From Rutstroemia sp. NJR-2017a BVV2 (lineage: Eukaryota > Ascomycota > Leotiomycetes > Helotiales > Rutstroemiaceae): 64,000 nt of DNA. The DNA is taken from positions 62,001 through 126,000 of the forward strand of contig NJPS01000034.1 of assembly GCA_002946415.1 (NCBI GenBank), read 5' to 3'. A program made the position numbers and the translations under genes. Shown in pieces: positions 8,437-19,609 of this stretch; within the stretch, counting starts at the first letter, position 1, and every line of letters starts with the position of its first letter. The notes under the pieces were generated by a model. It ran no database searches. It had not been told where the DNA came from and was given only the letters and a program-made list of their open reading frames with translations.

Positions 8437-11295
8437 TCATAGTCTGACATGAGCCCCAATTCCCGAACCAACATACCAGATAGTTTCAGACCATTGACCT
8501 AGTCTAACACCAACAGTGCCCTTGGCGTCTAGCTTGAGAGTTCCGCCCAATGCTCTTTCGACTGCATCATACCCCACTGAATCAAAGGACCAATCGACCG
8601 GCAACTTGGGAGACTCGCTCAAGCCCGGAGGAACAGCGAAAGGATAATCGTATACGATTTTGCCTACTGGCTCCGTATGATTGTAAAATGCGACAGCGTC
8701 GATTGATTCAATGTAGATAGTGCTTTTCTGCAGAGGCGAAAGCAGGGTGAATTGTGCCGTCGAAGTCCAAAGATGGAATATCGCATCCCTGATAAAGTGT
8801 GGTTTGTCATCATCGATCGGCTCATCACCATTTCCAGGCTGGGGCCCAGCTAGGTGTGGTGTAGGCATCGTCACCGAGAATTTGCTGAGTGCTTTGCCAA
8901 GTTTTGGTTGAAATGGGATAGAATTCTCGTGGGTCTTGAAAGTGAGCGTAGTGTTGAAACCAGAAATGTACTGAGAAATAAGTTCGCGCCCGATCTTGTG
9001 CCCCTTTTCCCCACCAAATTTCACAGGGTCCCAGGTCGCTTCTACGAGAATATTGGTATTGTTGCCATGAGAGATGTCCGTTATACGCACGGTGGCATCG
9101 CCGATGATAGATCCATTGTTGAGAATATGTATGTTGATATAGGGAACGTGAGCCGTATACTCGGTCGGATTGGTGAAATTAACGAGCGCTTGGAGGTTGA
9201 TTGATGTTTTGCCAGTGTCGACAATCTTTAAATCGCCGACTTGAAGGTTGAGCTTTTTGAAATCACCGTCCGTGGAGATCGCTGCAATCTCGTCAGCTTC
9301 AGTGCAGTTGCGCTGAATAATGAAACGGTATCCTAACGTTTCACTGGAACAACTCCTTCCGCAGGTAAATCTTTAATAGTAAAGTCACCTAATACAGTTG
9401 ATATCTTAACTTCCACGAGTGCTTGAACCTTTAGCATCACTCCTTTTCCCCCGAGGAAGAGCTCTGTCATGACATCGGTGAAAACATCGTCGTCGGTGAT
9501 TTCGAGAGGAGCATTCTTGATTTGTGACTGGATCTTAAGGGCTGCATTGTCTCCGTTTTCCGATTCAACACGCTCAGATTCGGCTTTCTGCCATTTCTTG
9601 AGATCCAGGACGCCGAGCTTGTCGCTCTTATAAAAGACGTCTGCTGTAGCACGGACATTCGTGACGTTGATCCCGAAATTCATCTCCTTGGGCAAACTGG
9701 CTAAAACCAGAATGTTACCAGATATTCTAGGATTGGCCTTGTCAGATCCGGGCTCCGCAAATGGATCAGGCAGGCTGAAATGCGTATTCGTAAGAGAGAA
9801 GTTCTTGATTAGTTTATCAAAGGTATGCCCGGGGAAAGGAACAGGTACGGTAACACTTGAAATAATATCTGTAATCCATTTGGGTGTTTCTGAAGTCGGA
9901 GCATCAGATCCTCGAACGAAAATGGTTGTATCATTGCCGTGGATATAGTCACCAAGAAGTAAGTCCAATGGTGACGATTTCGAGTGTGGGCAAGTTTGGA
10001 GCAGACTCTCAGGCACCTCTCGAACAATGCCGCCTACATCGACAGCGACGTCCGAATGTGGTTCAATGTTAACTGTTCCAGTAGTGGCGTCCGCGAGACG
10101 AATGTATGGCTCATCAGCAGCACAATTCGGAACGAGAATATCAAAGCCTAGCGGGGGAATGCTGAGCTTGATAGGATAACTGTTGACCAGCGAGAGGGAA
10201 ACATCCGCAGCCATTCCGCGTCGCCCATCGCCAGAAAGGGGAACCTCACGGAAGTTTATGCGCGTTATGTTATACTCGGGTATAGCTGGGATGTCATTGC
10301 CTACATGAATGAGTTAGCATGGATATTCAAGGAACAACAATTACGCAGCTGAGCGGCATAAGTAGTTCTAGCGCCCAGTGGCTTGTGTACAATTGGACAT
10401 CGATCGCTCATAATGAACAACCAGTTCCCGTTCAAATCAAGCTCTTTTCTCCAAAGTAAAGTGAAGCAAAAGAACGGTAGAGGGATTGACCTTCAAAAAC
10501 CAATGACTGCGATATGCTCTGCGATCCCAATGAGAACAAGCCCGACTTCAATGCAACATCAGCCTTGCCCAGCACCCGCATTTGTCCTAAACGTCCTTCA
10601 AGCCAATCATTGGCGATTTTTCTGAGTCCATGCACATTGCCTGGTTCCAGATCGGTAAGGAAGTCGATAGGTGTCGTCACTCCATTTCGGATGTTAACTA
10701 CGACCTTGGGAATCGCTGCGATTCCGATGAGTAGATTGTCATACTCTGGGAGGTAGACTTCGACGGTTGATTCATCGCTCTCAACTTCCTTTGCAATCCA
10801 TGTTCCGAAGCGTCCCATATTCCGCACAGCTTTATTCTTAACCTTCGATGCATCCAACCTAAAATTCGCCTGTACGCGAGCTCTAACACCGGTCGCAGTG
10901 AAGCTATCTATCGATAGATTTGTAGGTTCAATGACAAGCGACTCTTTGGCATATTCTTCGACGGCAGCAGGTGCAAAGAATGCGCCTATGAGTATGGCGA
11001 TAACAATAAGGAACAAGGTGGTGACCGCAATGATAGTAGGCCATCTATGACCTCGCGCAGGTTTCGGTGAGCCTCGGTCTTGGATCGAGCGTAGGGATGT
11101 TGCAGCTGGGGAAACAATCCTTTCATGTTCTTCATCGAACTCCTCGCCAGTTTCTTCACCGTCATATCGAGGGGTAGCATCAGAGTTCGATAATAAAGGT
11201 GTGGATTCGTGAGAGTCATTCGAAATTCGTGATTGCTTTGACGAAGGTCGTCTCTCGGCACTGGGCAGCAACGGTGATGTGGGGTTGTCCGCCAT
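8437..11295 (-). CDS. tag1: Tag1-like vacuolar membrane protein (DUF3712 family)
   Basis: Four exons, 11295-10491, 10443-10345, 10300-9338 and 9281-8437, give 903 residues. The cytosolic N-tail (1-85) is Ser/Asp/Glu-rich. One transmembrane helix lies at about 87-109 (TIIAVTTLFLIVIAILIGAFF). The long lumenal part repeats a late-embryogenesis/DUF3712-like beta sandwich with GVRARVQANFRLD, MAADVSLSLVNSYPI, FGINVTNVRATADV and LQALVNFTNPTEYTAHVP. Many homologs carry the old label pre-rRNA processing protein. Yeast Tag1 (YLR173W) sits in the vacuole membrane and helps end starvation-induced autophagy. An acidic dileucine signal, ESTPLL at residues 30-35, fits AP-3 sorting to the vacuole. Introns 1 and 2 are very short (47 and 44 bp), and the first has an uncommon GTCAAT donor, so those junctions are less certain. 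The 56 bp third intron has a GCTGAC branch point. Confidence 0.78.
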
Positions 11296-12172
11296 TACGA
11301 TATAGATAGTGAAAAGTAATTATAATGACTTAGAGAATCACTCGACGCACAGCGCGAGGATGGAATTGTTGATACTCGACCACGACAACAAGGAATTGAT
11401 GATCAAAATGATAAACTAGTGTTTAACAAGATATGTAGCAAGCTGAAAGAGCTTCGTAACTTCATAGTGCACCACAAGCCAGCCGAGCCAGCCTTTGCCG
11501 CTCGGTATCGCTAAGTGTGGCTGCGACGATCTGATTGGGCTAACGTAAGCTTTTATGCATCATTACTCTGTCGTGTCTACGCCACTGTTCTGTTCGTCCC
11601 CCTTGTGCCTGAATTTATGAATCATCACCAACCACATTGCTTCATTTGTGCCCACCAATGCTGATGTCGAGAATGAGACGTACGGCGACTAATAGACTCG
11701 TTTTTGGCCAATTTCACTACAATTTCACATGGCATATGGCTGAAGCGTGCAAAGTTTGTTGAATTATGCTACAAAAAAGGCCTCCCTCTGTGCCGCAGCG
11801 ACAGGAGCGATGAAAAACGAACAAATTACAATGAAAAGAGCAATGTTCTTGATATCCGACCACCCTGACATAAAAGTAATGTTCGATGCCACTAAGTTGA
11901 ATATGCCACACCTTGAGGATGTACAAATCGCCAGGCTCGAAAGATATTAAAATGATGCGAGTATGCGATACAACATAGGTAATACTGAGGCCAGGTATGT
12001 ATGTCTGTTTGCAACTGTGAAAGGTATGAATTTATCGTTGAGAAGTCGCCAGTGGCTTAATGGCTATGGGGTATTTTGGTGCAATGATGAAAAGTTCGAA
12101 ACATAAAAGGTTGACCGTGTTGACATAAGATCATAACATGCTACAAGATCGTACTGGTGAAGAGCATTGTCT
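11296..12172. other. Intergenic: promoter of the Tag1-like gene and 3' region of the RRM gene
   Basis: Both flanking genes are on the minus strand, so this 877 bp holds the Tag1 promoter (next to 11296) and the 3' untranslated region of the RRM gene (next to 12172). Short open frames, such as one at 11747-11950, show no domain. No repeat or RNA gene is visible. Confidence 0.35.
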
Positions 12173-14278
12173 CTACTTGCGAGCAGATGGGGATGCGTTG
12201 GGGCCGCCGTGGGCAATGACTGGAGAGTCGTGGATTGTAACACCATCATCGACAGAGCCATTCTCGGAAAGGGTGGGTGTAGAGCTGGTGTTGTGTCTAA
12301 GAATCAGTCAGTAACCTCTCTTGTACTTTTCCGCCACAGTGCAAACTTACTGGTTTACAGATTTGTTTGGAGACGCTTCGGTCAAGGAAACCTTGACTAC
12401 AGATCTGTCCAGGTCTTTGAACCCTGAGACGTAGCCAGCGGGACTTGTATTGAGTCAATTTGTGTCCTCACGGGGTAGAGCGAATCAGGCTTACCTTGAA
12501 CCACCATCTCTCTTCCACGAACCACTAGATCGGGATCCAGAGTCAGGAATGTGGCGAGCAATCTGAGTAGCTCTTGGAAGAAGCGGGGATGGCATTGGAG
12601 AAGCCAAAGCGATCATGTCGGCTGGTGCTCCATAAGCTCCAACATTGTACTCGTTTGTGCGGAACTGACGACGTTCGGTGGTGATACGCTTCAAGTCTTT
12701 TTGTGCCGGGGTATCGGCGTAACGGACTTGGAGTAAAAGGCCTTCCTCGCCGATAGGCTGGCCATGGAACTTCTTGATAATCTCCTCGCAGATATCGCGG
12801 TTTTCGAAACTTTTTAAAGAAAGTTCTTGTCAGCCAGGTATGGAGAACATGGCTTAGATCATGATGCACTTACCGAGCAAATCCAACACCTCGACTGTGA
12901 TTCTGGCTGTCACGAAGAATCCTGCTAGAGCTGACCTTGTAGTCCATGAAGATGGCGCCAAGTTCCTAGGCCACAGTCAGCTAAGGTACAAGTGAATGGG
13001 TGATAAGAACTATTCACAGATTCAGTCATGGTCTTTGGCAGATTGGAGACGTAAAGGTTGGTCGAATTGTCATCGCCCTCGGCCTTGAGACGCGCGTTGA
13101 AAGATTCCTATAATGTTTTAGTCGTAATCCAAGCACGGTGAAAGGGGGGAAAGCCTACTCTGGCGAAACCAACTTCGTAGCCAAGCTCCCAGAAACCACG
13201 GATACACAGCTCAGAATCGCGTACATCGCAGTACTTGGCAAAGCCAAATCTGCCAAACTATTAGCAGACTAGATTGAGAAAGAATCTGACCAACATACCC
13301 CTTGCACGCTCCAGTAGCAGTATCAATGATTGCCTTGGACGTCTCTACTTTGCCGAACCGCTTAGCATAAAGTGCAAGAGTGTCATCGTCAGTGTTTGGA
13401 TGAAGTCCTCGAATGTAAACGTTGCGATTTCCCTTGATAGGGTTATGGAGACTCTGGTCGAGTGTTCGCATGTTCTCGGTCGGGGTGAACACAGCAGGGA
13501 CTGCCTTTGGGATTGGTGGGAAGGCCTTGAGCAATGCTTGGATATCAACACCAATCGGGATAGTAGTGGTGGAATATGGTAAAGGCTTGGCAAGCGACTG
13601 AGGATGGGGAACTGAGAGTTGTTGGGGCGATGGTGTAGATCCGAACGGAGAGCGGTCAATGGCAGCAATGTGGGTGCCATGCTCTCGGTGAGCGAACGAG
13701 CTGTAGTAAGGAGTGCCAGGAAGAGACTCGGTGGTTGAGTACGAGCCGCGACGATTTTCAAGACCTGGAACATCTTGTTTTGAATGGTCCGATCGATCTG
13801 GATAGAAACCAGCCCTAGCAGTGGGGGTATACGGAATGGCAGGATAACCAGGGACGTAACCCGGATATGTTGTCTGTGCAATATAAGGCAAAGGTGGAGG
13901 AAAGGTATTGTAAGCACTTTCGGACAACTGTTGTGGAGCCATTGATTGAGGTGGAAACATGCTAGGAGCATAAACAAGCTGGCCTTCTGGGGTGTAGAAA
14001 ACTTGACCTCCTGCCATGGGAAGTTGGTTAGCAGCCATTGGATTTGTACCACTCGCCATGGTACCTGGGATGCTGAGGCCAGCAAATTGATTGAGCATGG
14101 CGCTCATGGGACCGCTCTCAGTCTGGCTGATACCAGCGCTTGTTGGGGCGTAGGAGCCTTGCTGACCTTGAGAGTCGCGGTTTGCGCGAGCTTGTTGTTG
14201 AGTGTACATGGTGGCGTTTGTAGAACGGTTGGAGAAGTTATTGGATTCGGTGTGAGTAGCAGTCTGCTGGTAAGACAT
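12173..14278 (-). CDS. RBMS/alan-shepard-type RNA-binding protein with two RRMs
   Basis: Seven exons, 14278-13299, 13249-13159, 13107-13018, 12965-12874, 12809-12495, 12443-12351 and 12296-12173, encode 594 residues, all in phase, with introns of 49-64 bp. The first 280 residues are disordered and rich in Gln, Ser, Pro and Tyr. RRM1 (about 285-357) has RNP2 VYIRGL and RNP1 KGFGFAKY. RRM2 (about 372-453) has RNP2 LYVSNL and RNP1 RGVGFARF. The tandem matches the MSSP/RBMS family, whose fungal members are often labelled MSSP-2-like. The tail is low-complexity and ends SPSARK. Such proteins bind A/U-rich single-stranded RNA and control mRNA stability or translation; the target is unknown. An acceptor (CATAG with an upstream ACTAAT) lies at 14286, eight bases before the ATG, so the 5' leader is spliced. 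Confidence 0.85.
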
Positions 14279-15950
14279 GGTAATCCTATGGGTGCAAAAA
14301 TTATTAGTACGCAGATATAAAATTCGATGGTCGAAGTTTGGTATGAGTATTGGAAAAAGGATATGTGATGCGAAGAAGCAAGAGAAGAACCGATAAAAGT
14401 GAAGGAGAAAAAGTTGGGGAAAATATGTGTGTGATGGATTCTACAAAAGAGTGAATATGGACAGTGAAAGTGGAAAACGGCATCAGGCAATGAAGCCGAT
14501 GGAACCCGTTCAGGACAGAAGAATAACCACCACCAGGCCCCGCTTATGAAGACCTGGCTACAAGAATGAGAAGTACAGGATAATGAATGGGATTGGGACG
14601 CCGAATGACTTGCCTTCACAGTATCTCACAAGAAGAAACGTTTTACTCGATAATGGTATTCTCAGTAGTCCAACTCTGCAGTTTCTCGTCAGCCAAAGTT
14701 CAAATCGAGAAGCAATGCATATTGACCAAGGAATAGATGGATGGAGAGACAGAAGATTAAGCACGCACCTTTTTAAGAAGACAAGTGAAAAGAGAAAAAA
14801 GTCCTTGGGGGGTATCGCTTCAGAGAGGTGATGGACCCGATGGTAGAAGTAAACTTCAATGGCTACTTTCAAGAAAGGAAGAAAATGAATTCTGTAGCCA
14901 GTTGGATGTTCTAGAATGATAGAAAGCTATCGAGCCAGATGATTGTCAGGTAATGGATTGTGGTGATGAATTGATTGTTGTTGTTCTGCTGTGATGATGA
15001 AGTTGAGAGGTAGTAGAAAGGACGGGGAAGTTGGTTGGAGGAAGAGTAAGAAGCAGAGCGAGGAGTTGATCAAGTAGACCTCTCCAGATCGAGTAGGTTC
15101 TTCCTGGATACTGAAAAAGATGAAAGATGGATGAAAGATGGAAATGGAAGGAAATAGTTTCTGTTTGTTTGAAAAGATTTCTGCGAAGGGAAGTTGCCGC
15201 CGCTGTTAGTTACGCGTTGGCGAGTAAAATTGCTGCTAAAAGCTGTTCCACCTTTTTATCTCTATGGTTAGGTTGAATGATATGGTGGGAGTATGGTAGG
15301 AGTGATAGCTTTCCGGCAAGAGCGCAGTGAGTGAAGAAGCGACGAGGGGACGAGGGACGGGGTGCCGAAGTGAATGTTGTCGGTGTCGATGTTGAAGCAG
15401 GTACCACCCATTGATGATCGGGCGAGCAACCTATATATGATACGGAATTAGTGAATCTCGAGGAAATTTTCCAAATGAAGACCATGAGATAAGGAAATTC
15501 TTGTCATTTTAAAGGATCTATGACTATAAATGTGCTCGCATCTTGCATATATTTTGAGACGACCCCCATTGTACCACAAACGTACCTGAATATCTGAGGG
15601 AAATATCCCACCTTGGATGGCGACTACCAAGGCAGCAACCGGAAAAGAAAGGCAAAAGTAAGGCAGACAATAGGCAGTTAAGGTAGCCGACACGGAAGAG
15701 TGCAACTGCCTACGTTGGCGTATTGTGTAGATGATACTAGTAGGTAGGCGTTGGTGAAAAGTGATGATGGAGGGGTGGTAGGTGGGAGGTCGACGGTACA
15801 ACATTCAAAAAGAACCAAACAAATGACCACCCAGAACGGAACAGCAATATATTCACAACGTCCACAGCATGTCACCGCGACAATAGAGTACAATGAAAAT
15901 AAAGGATATCTCAGAGGGGTTCTTGCGCGTCAATGAAGGCGAACTTACGA
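14279..15950 (-). promoter_or_regulatory. Long CT-rich leader/promoter of the RRM gene
   Basis: On the minus strand this stretch is strongly pyrimidine-rich (top-strand GA runs from 14360 to 15180), as fungal 5' leaders often are. A splice acceptor with an ACTAAT branch point ends at 14286. Candidate donors lie farther up, for example CAG/GTACGT near 15587 and GTAAGT near 15950, but the partner cannot be chosen without RNA. Several out-of-frame ATGs would be upstream ORFs if the leader is unspliced. Confidence 0.4.
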
Positions 15951-16980
15951 TCGAGCGAGTCTCACTAGAGGGGAAAGATGCTCTTTATGGAGGCCCGTCT
16001 CAAAACAATAGAGAAAGAGAGCACTTATCAGGTTAACAGGTAGGTTCTTACGGATTTATGCAGGATCCCGAATGTCGACAATTCTTTTCTTCTCCAGCTT
16101 ATTGTGTCTAGGTATGTATGCAGGCAAGGACAAGACACGCCATGTAGACAAGGGTTACAAGGCTGCTTTCGCAAACGATTATGCCCGTCGACACTGGGAA
16201 AGAGCTTTTACCACAATAAGGGTTCTCCGTCTTTGCCATATGCAGGGCTCCAGACTAATGATTGCAGTTCCTGGATTGATCCTAGGGGGAAGATTTGGTC
16301 TCTTTCAATAATCGCTCTGTCTGCGATGTGATATCTGATGAGATTGGCCGGCAAAGTCTAGCCTCCCTCCGAGCAACTAAAAGAATTCTCTGCCAGTGCC
16401 GACCGACATGGAAGCCACGGCAGGTTGTCCTACTGCAAAGCCCATCATCAGTTCTGACTAGTTGCGTCTTGGGGCAATATGGCAGCAAACCCCGGTCCAG
16501 CTACATGACACCGTTCAACGGAACGTCGAAACCAAGATCCAGAACAAGGATTCCATCGTAGCACGAGACCTCCACCTGGGACGAATTTCGGAAGGAACAG
16601 CATGGACAAAGTCCCTGATCTATCACGACCAGTGGAAGAGTGTACAATCGCTATGCATGCTTGGATCTGGACATGTGGCTAGAACGAGGCCGGAATGAAG
16701 ATACGCGGGTCACGTCCTCAAGTCGCATCGTCATGTTGCAGCAATCGCAGATCTAAAATGCTGTGGTCGTGTTCCAACTCGTGAGTTGTGGGGCACTGTG
16801 AGACAAGAAATCCCCTTGCAGCTGCGTTGATTACGGGCAGCTGGATTTGGCGCCGAGTGGGAAAAGCAAAGAAGGTATGCGGTCATGCAATTCCTGGGGA
16901 TCCAAATCCGAAAGTCAACTCTATATTGGCTCGGTCGCTCATGCACGAACAGCCCAGCAAAATCAACACCGGATGTATGT

Positions 16981-17004
16981 ACATACTTACATACTTACAT
17001 ACTT
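16981..17004. repeat. (ACATACTT)3 microsatellite
   Basis: Three perfect copies of the 8-bp unit ACATACTT in intergenic DNA, preceded by a related TGTATGT. Confidence 0.8.
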
Positions 17005-17306
17005 GCTGGTGCGTCGTAAGAAACCTGTTGTGAGAATGGTATCACACAAAAGATCCGAGGACTTGCAGGGGGCTAATGATCTCTCAGCCCCTAACTTTTT
17101 CGCTAGAATAGTCGTATATCTATTTATCGGTGTCCTTCCGTTCGGATTCATTGCTTACAGTAGCCGCAGTGCCGATCCTTAAAATGTGGTCTCCAATCAC
17201 CCGCCGAAACACTTACCCGGAATGCAACCCACCCCATCGACTTCTTCGAGATCACTATAGATCGATCGACTGAAGTCTGCAAGAGCATCCGGTGGCCGAG
17301 TACGAG

Positions 17307-17348
17307 TACAAACAAACCGAACGTGTATACAAACAAACCGAACATGTA
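17307..17348. repeat. Tandem duplication of a 21-bp unit
   Basis: Two adjoining 21-bp copies, each beginning TACAAACAAACCGAAC, differ at a single position (G versus A) near the end. They lie in intergenic DNA and each ends in a TGTA core. Confidence 0.8.
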
Positions 17349-19609
17349 CATGGCATTCCTTGGGCTTCTGCGAATTCGTTTGTGTATTTAACTTGACAGC
17401 CGATCTAAGAACTGTAAAACCCATTTCATGCCAGAAAACCGAAAAAAGAAACTGGAGCAGCAGTGCAGCACACTTCAAATAGCTCCCGCTCGGGATGGTC
17501 TTCCGGGTGCTACAATCCGGCTTCAGCCAAACCGTTCTTGGTTTGGTTGCGTTTTGACCTCTTTTGCTTTTACCAATCCAAAACAAGGGCCCATCATTTC
17601 AATGATGCTCATATCGCAGCAATTACCAAATGGTTCATGAGCAAGAGAGCCTCATACAAGCACGGACGGTGCAGCCCCTCCATGGTGATCAAGGAGTCCG
17701 CCCAGTGCGATGGCGACAGACGATCTGAGATGCTCCTTACCAGCCGCAACCCACGGACGATACACTCTTCTGGTTCTCGCAAGCTTTCCTTAGGAGATCT
17801 TGTTCTACTGTGCATCTCTCACGTTGATTCTTGATGTTCCAGAAACCCGGACGCTGGAAAAACAAACCCCTCTATTCAGCTTCAACGTCGGCTGAAGTCA
17901 AAAATACCCTACCAGCACTCTCGCGCATGATCGTGGGGAGTTTGCGCCTTGACAAACTCTGTTCAAGTCATCAAGTCCAATGGAATATGCATTGACGTTT
18001 CTGGGGTTGCACTTTTTTGGTATGTCAGAACGCCACCTGTGTACCATACCGCGCAAACAACGAAGAAGGGGGAAGCAGTCGCCGAATCCGTTCGTAACCT
18101 CCTGCTGGCTCAGCAGAAATGGCAAATTACGAATATCCAGTATTAACTAGCTGCAAAAGTAAGTTGTTATTCACACCACAGTACTTGCGCCCCAGGCATG
18201 CCCCGCAAAACGTTCTGTAGGTTTCCTCACCGGGGGTGGGATATTGCGCTCCCGCGGCTGTACGTCGTATGCAGGTGTCAAGGTATATCTAACCATGGCA
18301 TGAGACGGAAACTGGGATCTCCTTTAGGCAGGCACTGGAACTCGATCGGGTTGCTGGGGTTGGAGATTTCGTTGGACGACGGGTGTGCTTTCTTATGTGC
18401 TGGCTTGCTACCGTAATTTGGGGAAATGCAGTATCACTCTTAATACTAGAGTCTGCCTGCTAGCTACCTCAAACTGACATCTAGTCCAATCTATTTCTGT
18501 GACTGGGCTCTTCCATATGTCTTGCATATCTTTGGGGGCGGTACGTTCACTTTAGCTTCGTCTTTCGAGACTCTAAAGCAATATCCCTCCAAACTTAGAC
18601 TCTGTAATAGTATTCCGTACTCCTCCTACTAAACTGCACGCTAGATCCACAAAACTGATTTGGTTGGGTGTTGACTGACAGACTGACTGACTGACAGACG
18701 TGAAAGAATATCTGCTGCACTTCACCTCTCTTTCATATACTCCCTCTTCTATCTTCCATCCCAACCTCTGCTCCAGCACAGTATATCATAGCACAGCACA
18801 GCACAGCATGGCGGCATCGATTTACCCCACAGAGACTGCCTTCGATATCTAATTCTCATATATGCATGCACGTGTATGCGTTATTTCTTGCTCGCAGCGA
18901 TCTATAAAGTTAAGACTGCATCACATATCCCATAAACTCCCTTTCTTCGACCTGCTCCCTACCAGGACGACCAGAGATCACACCATCACAACGGGCGGTA
19001 GAATCATAATAGGAGGGGCATAGAGAAGGAGGAATAAAAAACCAAGTAAAAGGATTGATTAAATAAAAACTCAAAATGTCTATTTGCGGGAGTGGTGATG
19101 AACTTCTCGCCGCCGTGATATCCACCGCCCACCGTACCAGTGCACTTCCGGTTGAATTTTCTGCGTTTCCTTCCTCAATCATGAACCGATTTTGCGTGGA
19201 TGCCAATCCCCCAAAATAGGGTGACAATACACGTTAAAGAATCCTCAAGTGCATATATTCATCACCCATTGCCCACCTCGATCCGTTCCTGCTCCGTCCC
19301 CTCAGCCCGACCATCCATCCAGCATAAACCCACCCATAAAGTCCTCAACCCATCATCAAATCTATCGAATATCCAGAAACCTGCAAGTATCTCAAGTCTA
19401 TCCACCAGCCCGCCCATCGCGCAATCAAGAAACTCAAAAGGGGGCCGATCTATACATTAGATGATGCTACGGACCAATTATCGACAAACCGCCCGGCCCA
19501 AAAGTAAAAATAGGCCGCTGAGGAAGGAAGAAACGCCTGATTTGGGAACGTAAAAGTTCCGCGCGCGCATTTGCAGGCAAGCAAATATTTTCGAAACGTG
19601 GATAAGTTT

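Larger units (their letters stand above)
15951..19609. other. Gene-free stretch before the P450 reductase
   Basis: I see no open frame with a recognisable domain or spliced extension in this 3.7 kb. The short frames do not resemble proteins. It contains short tandem repeats (16981-17004, 17307-17348, a GACTGACT-type run at 18672-18700, a GCACA run at 18790-18808) and ends with the 3' region of CPR. A decayed element or non-coding transcript is possible but unsupported. Confidence 0.35.

Noticed and set aside
9282..9337. A 25 bp intron ending at 9313 in the Tag1-like gene
   Set aside because: Far below the minimum spliceable length. A 56 bp intron with GTTAGG donor, GCTGAC branch point and GCAG acceptor uses the same phase.
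12297..12494. Acceptor at TCTCAG (about 12428) for RRM exon 6
   Set aside because: It puts the exon in a frame ending at an early stop. The acceptor ACAAG at 12444 keeps a long consistent frame through exons 6 and 7.
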